In this document: one piece after another, positions 58,212-64,000 of the stretch
Layout: every line of letters starts with the position of its first letter
Position numbering within the stretch: position 1 is the stretch's first letter
Virus record (IMG/VR): IMGVR_UViG_3300032174_000004
Location: 1 to 64,000 of that record
DNA length: 64,000 nucleotides
Source: a virus
Reading direction: 5' to 3' (one strand)
Position numbers and translations under genes: made by a program
Notes under the pieces: model-generated
What the model saw: the letters and a program-made list of their open reading frames with translations, nothing else
What the model was told of the DNA's origin: nothing
Database searches by the model: none

Positions 58212-58775
58212 TTACCGTCCTGCGCCCTGCGTGACAGTGAGCGAAGCGCTACCAGCGCTGAGAGCGCTCATCTTCAGTCGGCACGCGCGAATCGGGAAGG
58301 CGTAGTTGCCATCTAGGCGAGAAGCTCCAGGGGGAGTAGTGCCAGTACTGCTCAACTGCGCGTGGTTGATGACTCGCAGCGTGATCACTTGAGCGGTTGG
58401 CAACGCTGCAGTGAGACCCGTATTCGCGACCGTGTAGGTATACGTGTTCGCATCTACGACAGTGATATCGGCGCCGATGCCGATCGGGGTATTGAGGTTC
58501 GGGTCGCCGCTCGCGAAGACCATGACGCAATCGCCCGTCAGAAGGCCATGGCCCGGATCGACCACGGTAGCCGTCGTCCCCGATCGGGTGATCGATTGCG
58601 GCTGGTGAGGGACTTGCGGATCATCAAAGGTGTGCTGAACCGATCCAGCCGGCGGCCCCGCCGCATCAGTGGATGGCGAGTACTCCAGACTCACCGAGAA
58701 AGGATTCTGGTAGTAACTCACTGGTACCCAGGCGGAATCCCCCGGCGCGCCCGTGACCGTAACCGTCGTACGCAT
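58212..58775 (-). CDS. beta-rich virion-region protein
   Basis: A 187-residue protein (MRTTVTVTGAPGDSAWVPVS). Strand-rich with a VMVFASGDPNLNTPIGIGAD segment. Sits between capsid-region genes and fibre genes; may be a head or neck component. Not recognised. Confidence 0.65.
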   Translation of the reverse strand: MRTTVTVTGAPGDSAWVPVSYYQNPFSVSLEYSPSTDAAGPPAGSVQHTFDDPQVPHQPQSITRSGTTATVVDPGHGLLTGDCVMVFASGDPNLNTPIGIGADITVVDANTYTYTVANTGLTAALPTAQVITLRVINHAQLSSTGTTPPGASRLDGNYAFPIRACRLKMSALSAGSASLTVTQGAGR

Positions 58776-58789
58776 CGCTCACTCCCGAA

Positions 58790-58810
58790 GAGGGGGCCTT
58801 GCGCCCCCTC
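58790..58810. terminator. GC-rich hairpin between late genes
   Basis: GAGGGGGC-CTTGC-GCCCCCTC, 8-bp stem and 5-base loop between the stop of the 227-residue gene and the next start. No T-run. Could slow transcription or stabilise the mRNA end. Confidence 0.4.
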
Positions 58811-58817
58811 AGGTTAG

Positions 58818-59501
58818 TTAGGCTGGGGTGACGCCGTACGCGCCGACCTGCTTACCGACGCCGCCAGTGCGATCAGAGATGATCACGTTGATGGCGTAGG
58901 CATGCGTGCCATTCGGGGCGGTCGAGGCCGCGATAGTGCCGCGGACATCGCCCGTGCTTGAGGTCGCAGGGCTCGTGGTATCGGCCGGCACAAACGTGTA
59001 AGTCACGTCCGGCAGGTTGTCCATGAGGGCGTCCAACACGCCATTCGTGTCCACCCGATAGGGCAGCGCGATCTTCACGCCCGTCCCAACCGTTGCCGCA
59101 GTCACCGCAGCCGAGAAAGTCACCGCCGTGATCGTCGCGAATCCCTTCTTGCCTGTGAAGGACGTACCGCTGGCCGAGACTTCCGTCTGCGCCACACCAT
59201 AGTAGTCTGTGCCCGTCACGGTGCAGATCGCCGTTCCGGTCCACGCCGCAACCGCATTGCGCGGCGTCGGGATTGTCGCGACTCCCGCCGTCGCCAGCGC
59301 CCCGTTGATCGCGAGCGCATTCGTGCCGCCCGAACTCGCCTGGCTCGTGCAGATCGCATTCGCCGAAGCCGCCGCAATAACCCCGAAGTTGATGTAGTTG
59401 GTCACGCTCACTGGCAATCCAGGCAGCGGATTAGCCGGGGGGTAATACGCGGACTGCGAATACATCGTGTCTGCGCGCGTAATCGTGTGTCGAGTGGTCA
59501 T
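58818..59501 (-). CDS. virion structural-type protein
   Basis: A 227-residue protein. Thr/Ala/Ser-rich beta composition (TNYINFGVIAAASANAICTS; SGTSFTGKKGFATITAVTFS) typical of virion decoration or tail proteins. Placed just downstream of the capsid gene. Exact role unknown. Confidence 0.65.
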   Translation of the reverse strand: MTTRHTITRADTMYSQSAYYPPANPLPGLPVSVTNYINFGVIAAASANAICTSQASSGGTNALAINGALATAGVATIPTPRNAVAAWTGTAICTVTGTDYYGVAQTEVSASGTSFTGKKGFATITAVTFSAAVTAATVGTGVKIALPYRVDTNGVLDALMDNLPDVTYTFVPADTTSPATSSTGDVRGTIAASTAPNGTHAYAINVIISDRTGGVGKQVGAYGVTPA

Positions 59502-59540
59502 GACAGCTCCATAGCCAGGGATTGGTTACCCCGTCAGTGA

Positions 59541-59572
59541 CGAGAAAATACCGGGCGAGTTGCCCCGCCCGG
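59541..59572 (-). terminator. intrinsic-like terminator after the HNH gene
   Basis: CCGGGCG and CGCCCGG make a 7-bp stem with 8-base loop. On the minus strand it is followed by TATTTTC, a short T-run. It would end transcripts from the HNH gene at 59629 before the 227-residue gene. Confidence 0.55.
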
Positions 59573-59628
59573 CAAAGGACTAACCCGTGAGGTCTCAAAA
59601 CACGGATTAGATACGGCGAAAAGTGGAA

Positions 59629-60315
59629 TCAGACTTCGAAGCGGTTGAGCTTCGTGCGATTCGCTTTGATAGGTAGGTACTGCAGGTTCTCCAAGACATG
59701 AAGTCCGGAGATCCTTTTTCCTTTCAGAGGTACGATGTGATCGACCTCGTGACCAGGAGGGCAGTTGATATAGAACAGGTGAATGGCCTTCATGTCGGCC
59801 CACGGTGGCGTCGCGATCTGGACGCGCGTACGCCGAGCATTCCGCCGCGCCCGTTCTACGGTGTGATTCGCGAAGTAGTACCCGTTGTGGTAGCAGTTCG
59901 CGCACAGATCCTTGGCTTTGCCCTTGCCAGTTGGCATGCCGCATTTCGCGCAGACAGCCGCCACGCGCTTCGTTTTGTTCACAGTGGGGTCGCCGTGCTT
60001 CCATACGCGGCGCTGATGGACATTGCACATTCCGTTTGAGTGTAGCGGTCGATCGCAGCCTGCAACCGTACATGTGCCACGAGAGGCAATCGTGCGCTCT
60101 GGGGTATAGCAACCGAAGCGCCGTCCCCATTTCATTTGGCAACGAACGTTGCAAAAGACTGTCTGCGGGCGACGCCCAGCGAGATCTCTCTCGCAGAACT
60201 TGCAAGTCTTCGCTTCTAACCCATGCTTGCCTTCCCTGGCCCGCGTGTAATGAAGCTTGCACAGCCCTTTGCCGTAGTGCTTGGCGCTGCAGTTCGTGGC
60301 TGTGCAAGTTCTCAT
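59629..60315 (-). CDS. HNH endonuclease with several zinc fingers
   Basis: A 228-residue protein. Four Cys/His groups (CTATNCS, CKFCERD, CNVRCQ, CAKCG) precede the HNH core NCPPGHEVDHIVPLKGKRIS plus LHVLENLQYLPIKAN. Inserted between the capsid gene and the next late gene, with its own promoter (operator copy h) and terminator. The predicted transcript starts one base before the ATG, so the message would be leaderless. Confidence 0.85.
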   Translation of the reverse strand: MRTCTATNCSAKHYGKGLCKLHYTRAREGKHGLEAKTCKFCERDLAGRRPQTVFCNVRCQMKWGRRFGCYTPERTIASRGTCTVAGCDRPLHSNGMCNVHQRRVWKHGDPTVNKTKRVAAVCAKCGMPTGKGKAKDLCANCYHNGYYFANHTVERARRNARRTRVQIATPPWADMKAIHLFYINCPPGHEVDHIVPLKGKRISGLHVLENLQYLPIKANRTKLNRFEV

Positions 60316-60322
60316 TCATCTG

Positions 60323-60351
60323 ATATTACGCTCTGTTACAGGTTGTTGCAA
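60323..60351 (-). promoter_or_regulatory. promoter with tandem-heptamer operator (copy h)
   Basis: Minus strand: TGCAACA, TGTAACA, CGTAATA at 10-bp spacing. -35 TTGCAA (60351-60346), 17-bp spacer, -10 TAATAT (60328-60323). The transcript would start at 60316, one base before the ATG of the HNH gene. Best -10 match of all copies. Confidence 0.7.
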
Positions 60352-60363
60352 GAGGCATGGAAA

Positions 60364-60382
60364 CCTAACGTGTTATGTTAGG
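60364..60382 (-). terminator. short hairpin overlapping the capsid stop codon
   Basis: CCTAAC-GTGTTAT-GTTAGG, 6-bp stem overlapping the TAA of the capsid gene. On the minus strand it is followed by TTTCC. Possible weak terminator between the capsid gene and the HNH gene. Confidence 0.45.
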
Positions 60383-61277
60383 GGCCGCCACTCGCCGCAC
60401 CTCTCCAGTCCGTCCAGCCAAAGCTGTACCTCTCCCTTTTTTTGTAACGCATGTTGCCCGTTTCGAAGTCCCCCTCCACCCCTCCGCTGATAGCCTTGCG
60501 GACAAAGTGTTTGAGGCCATCGGGCACGTTGGTCTTGAAGAACCAGTTGCGCGGGTCGGTGAGACGGTGATTGACCGAGAAGCCGTCGCGGATGCTCCCC
60601 AGCTTGAAGATCGCGTTGATGTTGTTGTCGCCAGTGTCGGGCTGATACGGCGTCATCAAGAGGCGTGTTGCAATGAACTGCAACTGGGTGGGGATGATCA
60701 GCCGAATGACATCCGGCTTGATCGGGATCCCGCGCTCATCCGTCCACTGGCTGATCTGCACCAACAGGGCTTCCATGGCCGCTTCAGCCAAGTCAGCTGG
60801 CGTGGCGAGAGTATTCGACAGAACGGCGCCGTTCGCCAAAGGATGCGCAGTCGAAAACAGGGCGACCCCGTCCCCCCCCGGAAAGCTCGAGGATTGACCG
60901 TTGTTGAGGACATTCGCACCTTTCACCTCCTTGGTCTGCAGGAAGGAGCGAGAGAGGCCGCGGCTCATCTTCTGGCCGATCGAGCCGTAGAGGCCGTCTT
61001 CCTCGGCTTCCTCGGTGATCGCGAAGGCCAGAGCGATGGTCTCGTGGTTGTAGCGAGCGGTGTAACTCTCCGCTCCCTCGTCGTAGGCGACGGCAGAGCC
61101 TTCGTCCTTCACCTGCGCCTCGCCGAGTCCGTACATCAGTACGTCCTCTTCGTAGGCCTTCTGTGAGGTCTCCACGTCGAAAATGTCGCGCCACTCTTCC
61201 GGGTAGCGGTCGTATTCCATACCGAAAACGGCGTTCAGCCCTTCTTGGAGCTGCCGCCGAAAGTCTGCTCGGTTCAT
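60378..61277 (-). CDS. major capsid protein (Mu gpT-like)
   Basis: A 299-residue protein starting MNRADFRRQLQEGLNAVFG. Segments typical of the Mu-like major head subunit (gpT) class: DEGAESYTARYNHETIALAF, ITEEAEEDGLYGSIGQKMSR, then ALFSTAHPLANG and LIIPTQLQFIATRLL. Forms the shell of the head. Position next to the scaffold supports it. The ATG at 61277 is preferred over the TTG one codon upstream; GGGAG lies about 12 bases ahead. Confidence 0.8.
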   Translation of the reverse strand: MNRADFRRQLQEGLNAVFGMEYDRYPEEWRDIFDVETSQKAYEEDVLMYGLGEAQVKDEGSAVAYDEGAESYTARYNHETIALAFAITEEAEEDGLYGSIGQKMSRGLSRSFLQTKEVKGANVLNNGQSSSFPGGDGVALFSTAHPLANGAVLSNTLATPADLAEAAMEALLVQISQWTDERGIPIKPDVIRLIIPTQLQFIATRLLMTPYQPDTGDNNINAIFKLGSIRDGFSVNHRLTDPRNWFFKTNVPDGLKHFVRKAISGGVEGDFETGNMRYKKRERYSFGWTDWRGAASGGP

Positions 61278-61294
61278 CAAGATGGCATGCTCCC

Positions 61295-61873
61295 TTAGAT
61301 ACCGGTCTGAGCGCCGGATAGGTAGTGCAGGGCGATCGTCACGAGCACCCGTGCGTAGTTGCCGACAATGTTGTCGGGCCGGTTGACGATGTCCTCGATG
61401 CGGAAGACCACGCCCGTGTTACCAGCCGCCGTGGTGGAGTCCACCGCGTCGTTGCTGATCTTGATGGTGGTGTTCTCCGTACCGCTCACCAGATTCGCGA
61501 GCGCTCCGATGTAGCTCAGCGCGAAGGCGAGCGACATCTGGGCTTCAAAGATGGTGTGCGGGTCGTCATAGACCCATGCATCCACCGTCGAGCCCGCCAC
61601 GACTGCCTGAGCGGCAGGCCAGAGCCGGTTGTACTGCGGCGCCGACTGGTTGGGGTCGAGGTAAAAGCATCCGTCGAACACACCGCTCAGGCGGTCGGTC
61701 GCCGCACCAGGTCGGATGATGTTCTTGGATGTGGTGGTCTGTTCCACCGCATCGCCCACCGCGATGGCGCTTCCGTAAGCACCAGCGATGTGATAGCGGG
61801 TCCGGCGGTTGGCTGTGCCACCGCCTTGGTGCTTCGCGACTCGAAAGCCGCTCGGCGCATTCACGTTAGCCAT
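61295..61873 (-). CDS. head-associated protein (possible decoration protein)
   Basis: A 192-residue protein. MANVNAPSGFRVAKHQGGGT, then YHIAGAYGSAIAVGDAV and a beta-rich remainder; this N-terminal layout is common in phage proteins encoded next to the capsid gene. Role as decoration or minor head protein is inferred. Confidence 0.7.
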   Translation of the reverse strand: MANVNAPSGFRVAKHQGGGTANRRTRYHIAGAYGSAIAVGDAVEQTTTSKNIIRPGAATDRLSGVFDGCFYLDPNQSAPQYNRLWPAAQAVVAGSTVDAWVYDDPHTIFEAQMSLAFALSYIGALANLVSGTENTTIKISNDAVDSTTAAGNTGVVFRIEDIVNRPDNIVGNYARVLVTIALHYLSGAQTGI

Positions 61874-61906
61874 TGAGGTCTCCGTTTAGGGGATGGGTGT
61901 GCTGGA

Positions 61907-61923
61907 AGGAGGCCTCAGGCCTC
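61907..61923 (-). terminator. short hairpin overlapping a stop codon
   Basis: GGAGGCC-TCA-GGCCTCC, 7-bp stem across the TGA of the 247-residue gene; followed on the minus strand by TTCC. Weak terminator or mRNA end structure. Confidence 0.4.
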
Positions 61924-62658
61924 CGCCTCGTCTCCCGGAATGGCATCGTCCAGTCGACCACGCCGTGCCGTGGTGGTGACTCGCGTACTGCGCTCAGGCT
62001 GCAGTAGCGGCATCACACGGTGGTTGATCTTGAACAGGTTCCGATCGACGCCGCGGTTCATGTCCTTTTGCTGCTGTTTGAAGTAGCGATCCCGTTGGAT
62101 CTGCAGCTTCTCTGGCATTTCCATGAGAATCAGGCCGCGCTTGACGTAGTACTGATCGTACTTCCCATGAGTGCTGGCCGTCAGTTCATGCGCCCGTCGC
62201 ACGCGCGATCGTTTAACGGGGCGCCAGCCTTCCTCGAGCATCGCTTCGAAATGCTCGACATCCTCTTCGCTACCCGCCTTCAGGCGTACCCAGCGGTTGC
62301 ACATACCCGGCCGCGGGGGCGGGGCGTCCAACAGGCTGGGCAGTCGCCATGAGGTGGGTACCTCACTGTCACGGTCGACTTCAGTTCGCGAGTCGGCCTG
62401 ACGATCAGATTCATTCGCGGTGTGGACGTTGTCGTTGTCCACCGCGTGGGTTTGTTTCGCTTTGGGCGTGATCTTCTCGCGCCTCACAGTCTGCGCGCGG
62501 GCCTTCGCCTTCTCGGCGCGCTTCACGCTGGCGGCGATGATCTCATCGGCCACCTCATCGCCTGCGATGCGCTGCTGAGCAGGACGTACTGCCGCTCCAG
62601 GAAGGCTTGCGTCCTCCTCATCCGGGGGCACCGTCAATCCAACGTGTTTGGCCTTCAT
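61915..62658 (-). CDS. charged hypothetical head-region protein
   Basis: A 247-residue charged protein. Central RLPSLLDAPPPRPGMCNRWV, GSEEDVEHFEAMLEEGWRPV, then a long basic helix (PEKLQIQRDRYFKQQQKDMN). TAATG coupling with the scaffold gene upstream. Could be a small head-assembly or DNA-binding component; not recognised. Confidence 0.65.
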   Translation of the reverse strand: MKAKHVGLTVPPDEEDASLPGAAVRPAQQRIAGDEVADEIIAASVKRAEKAKARAQTVRREKITPKAKQTHAVDNDNVHTANESDRQADSRTEVDRDSEVPTSWRLPSLLDAPPPRPGMCNRWVRLKAGSEEDVEHFEAMLEEGWRPVKRSRVRRAHELTASTHGKYDQYYVKRGLILMEMPEKLQIQRDRYFKQQQKDMNRGVDRNLFKINHRVMPLLQPERSTRVTTTARRGRLDDAIPGDEAEA

Positions 62659-63965
62659 TAGCGATTACCTCCGGTCGTGTCACGCTGACCGGTGAGGATC
62701 GAGCGCATCTTTTCTTTGGCGAAGTACTTCTTGTCGTTGGGATTGTTGGGGTCCATCTTGAACAGGCGCATGGTTGCGAAGTCGTCCTGATCAAGAGTGA
62801 CCTTCCCCTGACGCGCGAGATCCATATCGCTTGCCGACTTGCGTCCGTTCTGGCCCATACCACGGGTGGGAGCGCGGTTGCCCTGTTGACGACCGTTCTG
62901 CTGACGGCCGGTCTTACCGCCGTTGCGACGGTCGTTCTGGTTCATGTTCTCCTGCTCCTCGTCATCGAAGTTGTAGGGCTGGCCGTCGAGGTCCTGGATC
63001 TCAAGGTGCGGATAGGCCTCGTGGAGTCGGTGAGCCACCTCTTCCCAGTGCTCATCCGAGTAGGGTTCAAAGTCGAGTTCGCCGTCCTGGATCTCCTGGA
63101 GGATCTCGCGGTCGATGGTGACCGCGTCTTCCTTGGCCTCTTTGTTGGCTGTGCGGTTCCACCAGTGACGGTTCGCCTTCTTGAAGGCCGCGGCCGAGGC
63201 AGCCGCATCAGGATCAATCTCAGTGGTCTTGTCTGCCTCAGTGGTCGTGGTGGTCGTACGCGATCTAGCGGCGGCCGCAGCGGCTTCAGCGGCTCGAGCA
63301 CGCTGCGCCAAGTCGTACTTGACGACTTCCAGTTTCGCCTTGAGGTCCGAGAGCTTGTCCTGGATATCCAACGCCTTCGCGGTCTCGCCGGCTTCCATGG
63401 CGGCGGCCAATTGCGGCTTCAGGGTCGCGATCTGGTTCTCGAGATCCTTGACGCCCGCGTTCTGCGCGACCTCGGTAGTGGCGCGCTCCAGCCTAGCAAT
63501 GCGCTCATCGGTCGCCTGGCGGGCTGCGCGCTCCTCATCTAGGGCTCGCTGCGTCTGCTCACGTAGAGCACGCTCGCGGTTGACGAGTGCCCGCTCTCGA
63601 GCGATGCGCTTACGGACTCTGGCGCCGTAGCCGCCCTCATCATCATCGCTGGTCGTGTGTTGACGCGATTCGCGCTCAGTGCGTGTCCGGCGTGGAGTGG
63701 GCTCCTCCTCCCCAGCCCCGTCATTCTCAGAGGCCATAGAGCGCGCATCTCCCTCAGTCGCGCTATTCACGTCGACGCCATCCCCCTCAGCACGTACGCC
63801 GGTATCGACCGTCTCCGCCTTGCCGAACACATCGACCACTTCGGTCCGGCCGGCATCCTCGCGGTTTGCCAACTGGTCCTGACGGTCCGGCGGGATGAAG
63901 TCATCCTGCGCGTCATCGCCCGTAGGCTTCGGGTGAGTCTTCAAGTTGCGTTTCGCTTTGGCCAT
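62658..63965 (-). CDS. scaffold-like coiled-coil protein
   Basis: A 435-residue protein. Acidic and disordered N-terminus, then a long coiled coil (about 115-240; RALVNRERALREQTQRALDE) and a Gly/Asn/Arg-rich C-terminal region. Composition, length and place upstream of the capsid gene are those of a scaffold. No protease motif is seen. Confidence 0.7.
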   Translation of the reverse strand: MAKAKRNLKTHPKPTGDDAQDDFIPPDRQDQLANREDAGRTEVVDVFGKAETVDTGVRAEGDGVDVNSATEGDARSMASENDGAGEEEPTPRRTRTERESRQHTTSDDDEGGYGARVRKRIARERALVNRERALREQTQRALDEERAARQATDERIARLERATTEVAQNAGVKDLENQIATLKPQLAAAMEAGETAKALDIQDKLSDLKAKLEVVKYDLAQRARAAEAAAAAARSRTTTTTTEADKTTEIDPDAAASAAAFKKANRHWWNRTANKEAKEDAVTIDREILQEIQDGELDFEPYSDEHWEEVAHRLHEAYPHLEIQDLDGQPYNFDDEEQENMNQNDRRNGGKTGRQQNGRQQGNRAPTRGMGQNGRKSASDMDLARQGKVTLDQDDFATMRLFKMDPNNPNDKKYFAKEKMRSILTGQRDTTGGNR

Positions 63966-63978
63966 CGATCAGTACCCC

Positions 63979-63992
63979 CGGCACGTGTGCCG
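63979..63992. terminator. short hairpin upstream of the scaffold gene
   Basis: CGGCAC-GT-GTGCCG, 6-bp stem with only two loop bases, just before the window edge. It could belong to the end of the preceding gene (perhaps the portal). No other feature is visible in 63966-64000. Confidence 0.3.
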
Positions 63993-64000
63993 TGTGTGGT

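Noticed and set aside
59534-60319. Long open frame of 261 codons over the HNH gene at 59629
   Set aside because: It reads the same strand one frame off; its product is Arg/Ser/Cys-rich without motifs, while the other frame has a full HNH core and Cys fingers.
60441-60465. TGTAACGCATGTTGCC inside the capsid gene as a ninth operator
   Set aside because: Only one half-match in each orientation and no tandem arrangement; it is within codons of the capsid protein.
60375-61166. Plus-strand open frame of 263 codons over the capsid gene
   Set aside because: Antisense to the capsid gene; the capsid frame has family motifs and this one has none.
62607-63542. Plus-strand Val/Leu-rich frame of 311 codons over the scaffold gene, looking like a membrane protein
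   Set aside because: Antisense of an Asp/Glu/Arg/Lys-rich coiled coil naturally gives hydrophobic codons, so the membrane look is an artefact.

Overview
The window is about 64 kb of a tailed double-stranded DNA phage of a Gram-negative host. Grounds for this are a terminase pair, a major capsid protein with a scaffold-like protein, an i-spanin/o-spanin pair (needed only where there is an outer membrane), M15 endopeptidase, adhesins, a RecT/exonuclease recombination module and many very short genes joined by ATGA/TGATG overlaps. A CsrA homologue close to proteobacterial CsrA suggests a proteobacterial, perhaps gammaproteobacterial, host (inference). No integrase, CI-like repressor, DNA polymerase or RNA polymerase is visible. 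No portal is visible either; it probably lies in sequence just outside the window, between the right end (scaffold) and the left end.

Layout. (1) 1-9.3 kb, minus strand: packaging region with small (8631-9305) and large (2897-4513) terminase subunits and many small unknown genes, including one with a twin-arginine signal. (2) 9.3-22.4 kb: a short plus-strand gene (9319), then a long minus-strand early region with RusA-type resolvase, Ref-like HNH nuclease, radical SAM protein, many small zinc-ribbon proteins, a Lar-like protein, SF2 and SF1 helicases, a KTSC protein, a LuxR-type HTH peptide and two His-rich proteins. (3) 20.47-20.90 kb: a 430-bp gene-free segment with repeats, a long inverted repeat, a promoter and a terminator; it is a candidate origin or small-RNA locus. 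(4) 22.5-28.6 kb, plus strand: RecT, YqaJ-type exonuclease, accessory proteins, a tRNA-like structured RNA and CsrA. (5) 28.6-64 kb, minus strand: late region, read right to left: scaffold, capsid, adaptors, fibres and glycine-rich adhesins, stabilisation/tail protein, a GNAT/sulfotransferase/2OG-oxygenase cassette, internal virion proteins including a 2773-residue polyvalent protein, and the lysis genes. Five HNH homing-type nucleases are scattered through the window.

The most striking unexplained signal is a repeated control element: eight copies of three tandem heptamers of the type TGYAACA with an exact 10-bp period. Most lie between the -35 and -10 boxes of a plausible promoter just ahead of a gene start, and several are followed by the same GGAGGTCTCA-ATG leader. 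This looks like a phage-wide regulon. In two cases the predicted transcript starts at, or one base before, the ATG, so the mRNA would be leaderless.

Starts were chosen by overlap with the upstream stop codon, Shine-Dalgarno match and family length. Several proteins under 60 residues were found by hand translation. Functions are given only where motifs support them.
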